Source: Rikenellaceae bacterium
GTDB lineage: Bacteria > Bacteroidota > Bacteroidia > Bacteroidales > UBA932
Direction of reading: 5' to 3'
DNA: 24,389 bases
Assembly: GCA_900767405.1 (NCBI GenBank)
Contig: CAAFZB010000061.1
Location: forward strand, 1 to 24,389
Below the pieces are notes generated by a model, which saw only the letters and a program-made list of their open reading frames with translations, searched no databases and was not told the DNA's origin. This document shows positions 15,195 to 22,890 of this stretch, one piece after another. Within the stretch, counting starts at the first letter, position 1. The number at the start of each line of letters is the position of its first letter. The position numbers and the translations under genes were made by a program.

Positions 15195-17066
15195 ATGGCA
15201 AACAAAAATACTCTTAAAGGCAAGATAGGTGTAACTACCGAGAACATATTTCCCGTAATAAAGCAGTTCCTGTATTCAGACCACGAAATTTTCCTTCGCG
15301 AGCTCGTAGCCAACGCAGTGGATGCCAGCCAGAAGCTCAAGGCCCTGGCCTTGAGCGGAGAAGCGACGGTGGATACTTCGGACCTCAAGGTGGAGGTGGA
15401 GCTTGACGAGAAAAAGAAAATTCTCAGAGTCATCGACCACGGAATAGGAATGACTCAGGAAGAGGTAGACAAGTATATCAACCAGATTGCATTCTCATCG
15501 GCCGGCGAGTTCCTCGAGAAATACAAAGAGCAGATGGCATCCATCATCGGCCATTTCGGCCTGGGATTCTACTCCGCATTTATGGTATCGTCAAAGGTTA
15601 CGATCGAGTCACTCAGCTGGAAAGAAGGCGCAAAGGCCGTGAAGTGGACCTGTGACGGCTCTCCCGAATATTCTATGGAAGAGTGCGCGAAAGAAGACAG
15701 AGGCACTGTGATAACCCTGTATCTGGATAAGGATTCCGAAGAATTCGCAGCCAAGGGAAAGATTTCCCAGCTGCTGGACAAATACTGCAAATTTATGCCG
15801 GTGCCGGTCGTTTTCGGCAAGAAGAGCGAATGGAAAGACGGCAAGAACGTCGAGACTCAGGAGGACAACGTAATAAATTCGGTGGAACCTTTGTGGACCA
15901 GGAGCGCAAGCGAGCTCAAGGACGAGGACTATCTCAAATTCTACAAAGAGCTCTATCCTCTGGAGGAAGACCCTATGTTCTGGATTCACCTCAACGTAGA
16001 CTACCCCTTCACCCTTACCGGCATACTGTATTTCCCAAAGATCAAGGAGAGGATGGACATAAGCAAGAACAAGATTCAGCTGTTCTGCAACCAGATGTTC
16101 GTCACAGACCACGTAGACAATATCGTGCCCGACTTCCTTACACTGCTGCACGGAGTCATAGATTCCCCCGACATTCCTCTAAACGTCAGCCGCAGCTATC
16201 TTCAGGCCGACTCCAACGTAAAGAAGATCAGCACCTACATTACAAAGAAGGTAGCCGACAGGCTGGAAGAGATTTTCAAGGAACAGAGGCAGTCTTTCGA
16301 GGAGAAATGGGACAACATCAAGCTGTTCATCGAATACGGAATGCTGTCCGACGAGAAGTTCTGTGAAAGGGCTATGGAGTTTGCCCTGCTCAAGAACACA
16401 GACGGAAAATATTTCGCTATCGAAGACTACCGCAAGGCTATCGAAGGCAGCCAGAGCGACAAGGACAAGAAAGTGGTTTTCCTGTACGCTACCGACACCC
16501 AGGAGCAGTACGGTTACATCGAAGCCGCCAGGAACCGCGGTTACGACGTCCTGCTTATGGACTGTGAGCTCGATTCCCACTTTGTGAACCTGCTCGAGAC
16601 CAAGATAAAGGACTGCCGTTTCGCCCGCGTGGACAGCGACACCCTCGACAACCTGGTTCCTAAAGAGGAGAAAGTGAAGCCGCAGATGTCGGACGAGGAC
16701 AAGAAGACTCTCGAAGAACTCTTCAAGGCCGTTCTGCCAGGCGGAAACGAGTATATGGTGGAGCCCGAGAATCTGGGAGAAACCGCAGAGCCGGTGGTCA
16801 TCACCCAAAGCGAGTTTATGAGACGCTACCGCGAGATGTCCGCGATGGGAGGAGGAATGAATTTCTATGGAGAACTCCCACAGAGCTACAACATAAAAGT
16901 CAATATGGAGAATCCCCTTATCTCAAGGATATGGGGAGACCGGGAAGGAACCCGCGAACTGCTGAGTCAGGTTGTAGATCTGGCCCTGTTAGGCAACGGA
17001 ATGCTCAAAGGCAAGGCCCTGCACGATTTTATCGAGCGCAGCCGCAATCTTCTTTCAGAAAAATAG
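15195..17066 (+). CDS. htpG: Molecular chaperone HtpG (Hsp90)
   Basis: A 623-residue bacterial Hsp90. The N-terminal GHKL ATPase domain shows ELVANAVDAS (Glu36, Asn40, Asp43), the DHGIGM loop (about 79-84) and the lid segment GHFGLGFYSAFMV (about 120-132). The middle domain carries SRSYLQADSNVKKI (about 333-346), and a C-terminal dimerisation domain ends in the HDFIERSRNLL stretch. The length is close to E. coli HtpG (624). An A-rich leader (AATAAATAACC) precedes the ATG, with no clear Shine-Dalgarno. The last five codons and the stop are inside the terminator palindrome at 17050-17093. It appears co-transcribed with grpE and dnaJ. Confidence 0.96.
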   Translation: MANKNTLKGKIGVTTENIFPVIKQFLYSDHEIFLRELVANAVDASQKLKALALSGEATVDTSDLKVEVELDEKKKILRVIDHGIGMTQEEVDKYINQIAFSSAGEFLEKYKEQMASIIGHFGLGFYSAFMVSSKVTIESLSWKEGAKAVKWTCDGSPEYSMEECAKEDRGTVITLYLDKDSEEFAAKGKISQLLDKYCKFMPVPVVFGKKSEWKDGKNVETQEDNVINSVEPLWTRSASELKDEDYLKFYKELYPLEEDPMFWIHLNVDYPFTLTGILYFPKIKERMDISKNKIQLFCNQMFVTDHVDNIVPDFLTLLHGVIDSPDIPLNVSRSYLQADSNVKKISTYITKKVADRLEEIFKEQRQSFEEKWDNIKLFIEYGMLSDEKFCERAMEFALLKNTDGKYFAIEDYRKAIEGSQSDKDKKVVFLYATDTQEQYGYIEAARNRGYDVLLMDCELDSHFVNLLETKIKDCRFARVDSDTLDNLVPKEEKVKPQMSDEDKKTLEELFKAVLPGGNEYMVEPENLGETAEPVVITQSEFMRRYREMSAMGGGMNFYGELPQSYNIKVNMENPLISRIWGDREGTRELLSQVVDLALLGNGMLKGKALHDFIERSRNLLSEK

Positions 17067-17093
17067 GCAAAACTGCCTATTTTTCTGAAAGAA
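17050..17093. terminator. Bidirectional terminator with 20-bp perfect arms overlapping the htpG stop codon
   Basis: The left arm is 17050-17069, the loop AAAC is 17070-17073 and the right arm is 17074-17093; the arms are perfectly complementary over 20 bp. The core reads AATAGGCA-AAAC-TGCCTATTTTT, giving a GC stem followed by a U-run in either direction. The left arm includes the last htpG codons and its TAG (17064-17066). The minus-strand gene stops at 17097, so both converging operons can end here. Confidence 0.92.
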
Positions 17094-17096
17094 TGA

Positions 17097-18203
17097 TTAA
17101 ATACTGTCGACAAACTCAAAGTCATAGCCGTCCATATGAAGAACAATATGGTAGTCTCTGACTTTCTTTGTTTTCTGTGCCTGAATGAATCCAATGTGGC
17201 TTTCCCCGGGCTTAAGGGATTGACTCTGCAAATAATTCTTTGTCCTTTCCGCCCTTGTCTTGTCAAGTTCTGCGATGTAAGGTCTTGCCTTCTCGTAGCT
17301 GATGTCTTTGACAACGCCACCAAGTACATCCAAACCTATACGTTCGGGGCTTCTCCAGGGCAATCCGATAGATGCGAATGACAGCGCCGAACCAAGTTCG
17401 GACATTGCCGCGCTGCGGGTCTCACTTTTTGCCGTAGCAATATCGTCCATAGCCACCGCATTGACATAGCTTCCCTTGCTGATAAGAGGGAGATCGACTT
17501 CTACCGGAGACTTAGGATTCTTATGACCTGTCACTTTAAGTTTGTCGGTATTGAAAAGTATGCCGTGATCTGACTTGTTTACAATCGAGAAATGGAAGGT
17601 GAAATGATCATTTGAGTACGTGGTGTAAAGGGAGACGAAAACCCCGTCCCTGACATAGTAGTCGGTGCTGCGGCCCTCATCAAAGAACCTGCCGCATCTG
17701 GGGAGGTCTGTAGACTTGGTGAAGCGGGTGGGATCAACCTCTTTGCGGGCCGTAGGATCCACACAGACGCCCTTGAAATTCAAAGAACCTTCTCCACTGG
17801 AAGCAGCATCGACTATGTCAAACTTTCCATCGATGGGGAATTTCTCGAATTCCAGGATGAAATTCAATTTTTTCTGCTGATCTTCAAGGATAGAGAATTC
17901 CAGCATTGATTCGTCCTCTACCGGTATGTTCTGGGCTCCGATAAGTTTGTAATTGACTTCTCCGTCTGTAACGTACAGCACTCTGGATACATTTACCAGT
18001 ACCGCGTCGCTCCGGTCTTCCGGGATGGAGAGGATAGCGTAAACCAAAGATGACGTATCTGTCTGTTGCAGATATCTCAGTGATACGTTGGCATTGCCGC
18101 TGTCTACTGAAGAGATTTTAAGACATTCGGCAGACAAGGCAGGTATGGAACAAAGAAGGAATAAAACAGCCGCAATAGGGGCAATGATATGCAAATTTTT
18201 CAT
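17097..18203 (-). CDS. Secreted protein of unknown function, paralog 1
   Basis: A 368-residue protein I do not recognise. The ATG at 18203 is chosen because it begins a clear signal peptide (MKNLHIIAPIAAVLFLLCS, cleavage probably after Ala-Leu-Ser-Ala at about 25); the frame is open 14 codons further, but that removes the signal from the N-terminus and overlaps the previous gene. The body is beta-rich, with LEFEKFP at 117-123, FSIVN at 205-209, an Ala/Ser/Gly-rich hydrophobic patch at about 264-302, and a C-terminal NYLQSQSLKPGES segment (about 323-335). These occur in the same order and at nearly the same positions in the next gene upstream. It lies 7 nt after that gene, in one operon. The substrate or partner cannot be told. 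Confidence 0.8.
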   Translation of the reverse strand: MKNLHIIAPIAAVLFLLCSIPALSAECLKISSVDSGNANVSLRYLQQTDTSSLVYAILSIPEDRSDAVLVNVSRVLYVTDGEVNYKLIGAQNIPVEDESMLEFSILEDQQKKLNFILEFEKFPIDGKFDIVDAASSGEGSLNFKGVCVDPTARKEVDPTRFTKSTDLPRCGRFFDEGRSTDYYVRDGVFVSLYTTYSNDHFTFHFSIVNKSDHGILFNTDKLKVTGHKNPKSPVEVDLPLISKGSYVNAVAMDDIATAKSETRSAAMSELGSALSFASIGLPWRSPERIGLDVLGGVVKDISYEKARPYIAELDKTRAERTKNYLQSQSLKPGESHIGFIQAQKTKKVRDYHIVLHMDGYDFEFVDSI

Positions 18204-18210
18204 ATTTCCG

Positions 18211-19323
18211 TTAATATTGTAAAGTATATGTTTCTCCATTGACATTTACAGACACTGTTGTCGAGGCAATGTCTATCCCTTTGTATTTGATAGTTGCGAA
18301 AGTCGCAAGAGTGTCGCCCGGCGCAATGGTAGACTCGCTCAGATAGAGTTTCATAAGTCTCTCGCGCTCTGCATTCCTATCTTTCAGGTACGGTTCGAGA
18401 TCTGGTGTGGAAGCAACGCCAACGATAGCTCCAAGGGCAAAAAGTCCCAAAGACCCGAATGGATCCATTCCCGGAGAGAGCGCTGCGTTCGCAGCTGCAT
18501 CGGCGACAAAATTGCCGGCGTTTCTCGGCACCTCGTTAATAACCTCCGCTACATCCAGCGACAGCCACTCCTTGTCTGCTTTCTTTGCGTCCAACAGAGT
18601 CAGGTTGCATTTCACCTTCTTATGCTTATTGTTATAACGCATTGCGCTTGCAGAAATATCGCTTAACCTGACGGTGAAAGGAGCCTGTGTGCGGTTCACA
18701 ATCTTGAAGTACAAGTCGAGATAATAGTCATCTGAAGAATTATACAGACAGCTGGTCGAAGCGAAGTAAACGCTTTCGTCATCGAAACAATAAACCGGAG
18801 AACCTTCTTTATAGAAGTAGCGGTATTCCGAATAGGGTGTGTGTGCAAGGAATTCCTGTGCACTCACCGATTCGGTTTTCCCTTTATCTACGGCAAGACC
18901 GCGCAGAATGATGGATGAAGCATCGTCTGTGCCTTCGACAAGGTCGAAAGGCTCGTCAAACGGGAATTTTTCGAATTCGAGGACGAAATTCAACTCGGGC
19001 CGGCTGGCCTTGATATATGCAAATTTAGGTTCGGCCTCATCCCTGAAAGGCAGCTGGTAGGATTTCAATAGAGAATAGACGCCATCTTCTGTGACAATTC
19101 TCGTTTTGCCGCTAATGTCCTTTGCAATAGGGAAAGAAGCTTCTTGGGGACTTGGGGTATAACGGCACAACAACGATACGGACGAGCCATTATCTACCAG
19201 ATACAGAACCTGAACGTTACCCTCAGGACTCTTTACGGGAAACGATTTCCCGGACACGCCCCAGGCAGTCCCGAAAGGGAGTATTGCCAGCAGGCAGATT
19301 ACAATTGACAGCAGTTTTTTCAT
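18211..19323 (-). CDS. Secreted protein of unknown function, paralog 2
   Basis: A 370-residue relative of the protein encoded just downstream. The chosen start at 19323 begins a signal peptide (MKKLLSIVICLLAILPFGTAWG); a 24-codon upstream extension overlaps the LD-carboxypeptidase gene and is unlikely. It has LEFEKFP at 115-121, FKIVN at 206-210, a longer glycine/alanine-rich hydrophobic stretch at about 268-306 (including PFGSLGLFALGAIVGVAS) that could enter a membrane, and LYLSESTIAPGD at about 326-337. No lipobox or enzyme motif was seen. Envelope location is inferred from the signal peptide. The pattern fits two beta-domains around a hydrophobic hinge, which is inference. Confidence 0.8.
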   Translation of the reverse strand: MKKLLSIVICLLAILPFGTAWGVSGKSFPVKSPEGNVQVLYLVDNGSSVSLLCRYTPSPQEASFPIAKDISGKTRIVTEDGVYSLLKSYQLPFRDEAEPKFAYIKASRPELNFVLEFEKFPFDEPFDLVEGTDDASSIILRGLAVDKGKTESVSAQEFLAHTPYSEYRYFYKEGSPVYCFDDESVYFASTSCLYNSSDDYYLDLYFKIVNRTQAPFTVRLSDISASAMRYNNKHKKVKCNLTLLDAKKADKEWLSLDVAEVINEVPRNAGNFVADAAANAALSPGMDPFGSLGLFALGAIVGVASTPDLEPYLKDRNAERERLMKLYLSESTIAPGDTLATFATIKYKGIDIASTTVSVNVNGETYTLQY

Positions 19324-19348
19324 CTTGATAATTGGAATTTCGTCAAAG

Positions 19349-20374
19349 TTAATAATTTTCGTAACAGATAGAAGCACATTCCTCATTAACTTCAATCGTG
19401 ACCGAGGCTCCCATCACCAGTGGCAGGTTCACTTCTCCGTGTCCTCCGGGAAAACCGCAGAGTACCGGGATTCCGTAAGGCTCAAATATCCGGTGGATCA
19501 TTGCTTCTACCGAAATAGGCTGCTCCTGCTCGTCTGTAAATTCGGTTCCGCAGGATGTGAATTCTCCCAGAATGATCCCTTTGCAGCGGTCCAGGACTCC
19601 GTTCATCTGCATAATCCGGACCTGCCGGTCTACATTGTGCATAGACTCGCCGACCTCTTCGAAAAACAGGATGAAGCCATCCTCCACGGTAGCATCGGCC
19701 TTCGTTCCCAGATTGGGGACGAAGGTACATAAATTACCCCCGACAAGCCTGCCGGAAGCCTTTCCCTTTATATTCTGGGGATGGGCGGGAAGAGTGTAGC
19801 CGGGGACTTCTCCGAAGAGCAGGTTCCTCATAAGGATGCTGGTGGAGTCTGTTCCGCCGCCGGTCAGCGAGCAGCACATTGCGCCGTGTATGCTCATTAC
19901 GCCGGAACGGGTGAACAGCCCGTGCAAAGTGGAGATGTCGCTGTATCCTACGAGCCACTTGGGCGATGCTTTCAGTTCATCAAGCTGCAGACTGTCAATA
20001 AGATGGATAGTGCCGTACCCTCCCCTGTTGCAGATCACGGCCTTGATGGAAGTATCCCGGAGCGCCCAGCGCAGGTCGCTGAGCCTTTCCTCCACGGTTC
20101 CGGCATACTGCCCGGCCGCCTTCTTGCCCACGTTGGGGCCGGTAACCGGGTCGAGTCCCCAGCTGCGCAGGACCTCGGCCGCTTTCTGAATCTCTTCCAA
20201 GGGATAGAAATAGGACGGAGAGACAAGAGCGACCTTATCCCCTGCCCTGACACTGTTAGGCCTGACGCAGGCAGATGCCACCACAGTATCCGGCGATGGA
20301 AGCACGCTGCCCCTTGAAGGGATGGAAACCGACACAATGGACAGTACTGCCATCAGATATGAAAAATGCTTCAT
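19349..20374 (-). CDS. Exported LD-carboxypeptidase (peptidase family S66)
   Basis: A 341-residue S66 peptidase. Family LdcA enzymes remove the terminal D-Ala from the tetrapeptide of murein with a Ser-Glu-His triad. The nucleophile is Ser145 in VGYSDIS, the catalytic Glu is probably Glu239 in FILFFEEVGE, and the His is His312 in GFPGGHGE. The GDKVALVSPSY start of the mature domain (about 45-55) and NRGGYG (about 116-121) are typical. Unlike the cytosolic LdcA of E. coli it has an N-terminal signal-like segment (about 1-23), so it may act in the periplasm. It is followed after 25 nt by paralog 2 and preceded by the acyltransferase, suggesting a shared envelope role. Confidence 0.88.
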   Translation of the reverse strand: MKHFSYLMAVLSIVSVSIPSRGSVLPSPDTVVASACVRPNSVRAGDKVALVSPSYFYPLEEIQKAAEVLRSWGLDPVTGPNVGKKAAGQYAGTVEERLSDLRWALRDTSIKAVICNRGGYGTIHLIDSLQLDELKASPKWLVGYSDISTLHGLFTRSGVMSIHGAMCCSLTGGGTDSTSILMRNLLFGEVPGYTLPAHPQNIKGKASGRLVGGNLCTFVPNLGTKADATVEDGFILFFEEVGESMHNVDRQVRIMQMNGVLDRCKGIILGEFTSCGTEFTDEQEQPISVEAMIHRIFEPYGIPVLCGFPGGHGEVNLPLVMGASVTIEVNEECASICYENY

Positions 20375-20440
20375 AGACAGTTGTTTATAGGTTGCGAATT
20401 AAAACTGTACAGAATACGCTTCAGGAATCTGTAGACGGGC

Positions 20441-21592
20441 CTACCCGAAAATCCATTTGGCCTTTGGCCCGATTATACGGTACGCAATTGCTACAAAAGC
20501 CCAGGAAACGGCCAGAGTGAGAACTGCCGAAACGGGAATTACCAGTCCGATATGCATAATGTCCATACAGGCATTTACAATTGGACCGACAAAGAAGAAA
20601 TGTACCATATAAATTCCGAAACAGCATAGCGTGGAATTGGCAAGTACTCGTTTCGCCCTCTCCCTGTTTACCACGGCGCATTTGCAAATCAGGAAAATTG
20701 AAACGTCCATCATCATCACGCTGAGGCTGTTGTTGGTCCAGAACAGTTCGTACATCTCTTCACTGTGAGAAGGGATGGACAGCGTCCAGTTATGTCCGAG
20801 GTATGTTATGAAATACCCGGCTGTCAACATTGGAATGCAGACACAAAGTACCTTGCGTGTCTCCCAGTTATGGTTCCTGAGGTAATGCCCGAGCAGAAGA
20901 TAGCCATTCCAGCCTGCAAAATAATACAAAGCGTGGAAATGCATATTCCAGGTACAGGAACCCCAGATATAGTTATCGCAGAACATATTATAGTAGGGCA
21001 GCAGCAATGTCACAGCCCAGAGCCCGAGGAAGAAACGCTTTTGGCGGTCTGAAGCCTTTTCCACCCAACAGGAGAATACCGGCAAATAAAGGTACAGTCC
21101 CACAAGCAGGTAAACATACCAGAGATGGAGGTTGATAGTGCTGAAGTTCAAAGGAATATGCGCCAATGAATCAAAGGCCGTCTTCAACGGAGTGTCATAG
21201 AAATCTCGGACAGCATAAGGGAAAAGGCTGAAAAGCGTTTCCCTCTCCATTCCCAATGCCTTGGTTACCAGCGGATAGAAGCAGTACAGCACCGTCCAGA
21301 TGAAGAACGGGGCAACAACTCTTGTAATTCTCTTCTTATAAAAAGCCGATGCACTCGTTTTCACCGGAAGAAGCAAGGCCCCGGTGAGCATTACGAAAAT
21401 AGGGACCGGGCGTAGCATACTGCCCCAGAGCGAGCCCCAGAATGACAACTGCTCCGGATTGGGAGCCCAGTCCACCGACCAGCTGAACTGGGTTGCGCAG
21501 TGGCAGGCTACAAGCATATATAAAGCGACTACACGGACAACGTCCATCCAGACGATATGGCCCGTGTTTCCAATCAAAGAAGTTTCTTTCAT
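20441..21592 (-). CDS. Acyltransferase-3 family membrane protein
   Basis: A 383-residue multi-pass membrane protein of the acyltransferase-3 family (OatA, WecH and relatives), which O-acetylates cell-surface sugars or other acceptors. The N-terminus has WMDVVRVVALYMLVACHC with the family's conserved Arg20 and His31, followed by the RPVPIFVMLTGALLLP segment (about 61-76) and about ten hydrophobic helices. No SGNH domain is attached. The acceptor is unknown; its position before an LD-carboxypeptidase makes peptidoglycan or an envelope glycan plausible, which is inference. A good promoter lies upstream, so it is probably the first gene of the four-gene operon, with a 66-nt gap to the next gene in which I see no clear promoter. 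Confidence 0.88.
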   Translation of the reverse strand: MKETSLIGNTGHIVWMDVVRVVALYMLVACHCATQFSWSVDWAPNPEQLSFWGSLWGSMLRPVPIFVMLTGALLLPVKTSASAFYKKRITRVVAPFFIWTVLYCFYPLVTKALGMERETLFSLFPYAVRDFYDTPLKTAFDSLAHIPLNFSTINLHLWYVYLLVGLYLYLPVFSCWVEKASDRQKRFFLGLWAVTLLLPYYNMFCDNYIWGSCTWNMHFHALYYFAGWNGYLLLGHYLRNHNWETRKVLCVCIPMLTAGYFITYLGHNWTLSIPSHSEEMYELFWTNNSLSVMMMDVSIFLICKCAVVNRERAKRVLANSTLCCFGIYMVHFFFVGPIVNACMDIMHIGLVIPVSAVLTLAVSWAFVAIAYRIIGPKAKWIFG

Positions 21593-21611
21593 ATTCCCGT
21601 TAAAATTTCGG

Positions 21612-21643
21612 CAAACATATTACAATTCCACCATATTTGCAAA
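21612..21643 (-). promoter_or_regulatory. Bacteroidota promoter (-33 TTTG, -7 TATGTTTG) for the acyltransferase operon
   Basis: On the minus strand TTTG (complement of 21640-21643) lies 20 nt before TATGTTTG (complement of 21612-21619). This matches the TTTG-N19-21-TAnnTTTG consensus. The ATG at 21592 is 19 nt further. The -33 box overlaps a perfect 10-bp palindrome ATTTGCAAAT at 21635-21644. Confidence 0.7.
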
Positions 21644-21676
21644 TCCCGGAAATGGGGAATTTCAGGGGAATTTTTT

Positions 21677-21684
21677 TATATTTG
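21677..21684 (+). promoter_or_regulatory. Bacteroidota -7 element (TATATTTG) for gltS
   Basis: The plus strand reads TATATTTG after a run of T, a full match to the -7 consensus, with only 6 nt to the ATG at 21691. The transcript would be almost leaderless. No clear -33 TTTG is seen at the expected distance. Confidence 0.6.
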
Positions 21685-21690
21685 TAGACT

Positions 21691-22890
21691 ATGATAGTAC
21701 TTGACCATACGATAACTGCAGCTCTAGGCGTATTGGCGCTTATCCTTGGGCAGTTCATTAACAAAAGAGTAAAATTCCTTTCCCGCACCTGCATCCCCGA
21801 TCCGGTTACCGGAGGTCTGGTGGTGTCGCTCCTTACCCTTTTACTGAGAGTCTTTACGGGGATGGAAATTTCGTTCGACTCCACGATACAGGATATCTGT
21901 ATGCTCATTTTCTTTACATCGATAGGCTTTCAGTGCGACCTGAGTGCAATAAAGAAAGGAGGGAAGCAACTCGGAATTATGATTATTCTGGTTGCTGTTC
22001 TGATTGTGCTGCAGAATTTCCTGGCGGTGGGGATTGCCTCGTCCTTAGGGCTCAAACCGGTATTGGGAATGGTCGCCGGTTCAATTCCGATGTGTGGAGG
22101 CCACGGTACGGCCGCAGGCTTTTCAGCACTGCTCGAGAGCAAAGGAATTGACAATGCCAGGTCAATCACAATGGCAGCCGCCACCTTCGGTCTCATTGCC
22201 GGTTCCCTTATCGGCGGTCCGATTGCCAAGAGGCTTATTTCCAGCAAACATTTGCATCCGGAGGAAAATGAATGCGGAGGCCTTGAACCTGAGACGAGAA
22301 CCGTAGGAAAGGAACTTAGCGAATCTGAAAAGATGAGCAGGTACACTTTCGCGGCTTTTGAGATTTTTATTTCAATGGGACTGGGGTCTTTGCTCGGGAA
22401 GCTGCTTTCAATGACCGGAATATCCTTCCCTTCCTACTTTGGATCCCTCATCTGCGCCATTGTCTTGCGCAATGTAACGGACGCCATTCCAAAAGGCATA
22501 AAGATGCATTCTGCCGAGATTGACAAGATTGGTTCCATATGCCTGGCATTGTTCCTTGGAATAGCAATGTGTTCGCTGCGGCTCTGGGAACTTGCAGGCC
22601 TTGCGCTTCCTCTGTGCATTATGCTGTTTTCCCAAGTTGTCCTTATGTTCTTTTTCTGCAGGTTCATTTCCTTCCCTTTGCTCGGAAGCAATTACAATGC
22701 AGCAGTGCTGGTAGGAGGAATATGCGGATTCGGGCTTGGGGCAACTCCCAATGCAATGGCGAATATGTCCGCCATCTGCTCGAAGTACGGCTATTCCAGC
22801 GTTCCTTTCATTATTGTACCTCTGATTGGAGCATCGGTTGTGGATATACTGAACATAACGGCCATAAGCCTGTTCATCAGTTTCCTTTAG
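21691..22890 (+). CDS. gltS: Sodium/glutamate symporter GltS
   Basis: A 399-residue polytopic inner membrane protein that imports glutamate with sodium. The GltS signatures are present in both inverted halves: GSIPMCGGHGTAAGFS at about 130-145 and GFGLGATPNAMANMSAI at about 348-364. The N-terminal segment with IPDPVTGGLVVSLL (about 35-48) and FTSIGFQCDLSAIKKGG (about 75-91) is also typical. The length is normal. It stands alone on the plus strand and meets the methionine sulfoxide reductase gene tail-to-tail with a 4-nt overlap of stop codons. Confidence 0.94.
   Translation: MIVLDHTITAALGVLALILGQFINKRVKFLSRTCIPDPVTGGLVVSLLTLLLRVFTGMEISFDSTIQDICMLIFFTSIGFQCDLSAIKKGGKQLGIMIILVAVLIVLQNFLAVGIASSLGLKPVLGMVAGSIPMCGGHGTAAGFSALLESKGIDNARSITMAAATFGLIAGSLIGGPIAKRLISSKHLHPEENECGGLEPETRTVGKELSESEKMSRYTFAAFEIFISMGLGSLLGKLLSMTGISFPSYFGSLICAIVLRNVTDAIPKGIKMHSAEIDKIGSICLALFLGIAMCSLRLWELAGLALPLCIMLFSQVVLMFFFCRFISFPLLGSNYNAAVLVGGICGFGLGATPNAMANMSAICSKYGYSSVPFIIVPLIGASVVDILNITAISLFISFL

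Noticed and set aside
19324..19395. Longer start for paralog 2
   Set aside because: It overlaps the LD-carboxypeptidase gene and would bury the signal peptide.
20375..20440. Promoter before the LD-carboxypeptidase gene
   Set aside because: Only partial matches such as TACAGTTT on the minus strand were found, and a distant ACAGTT/AACTGT pair is too weak.
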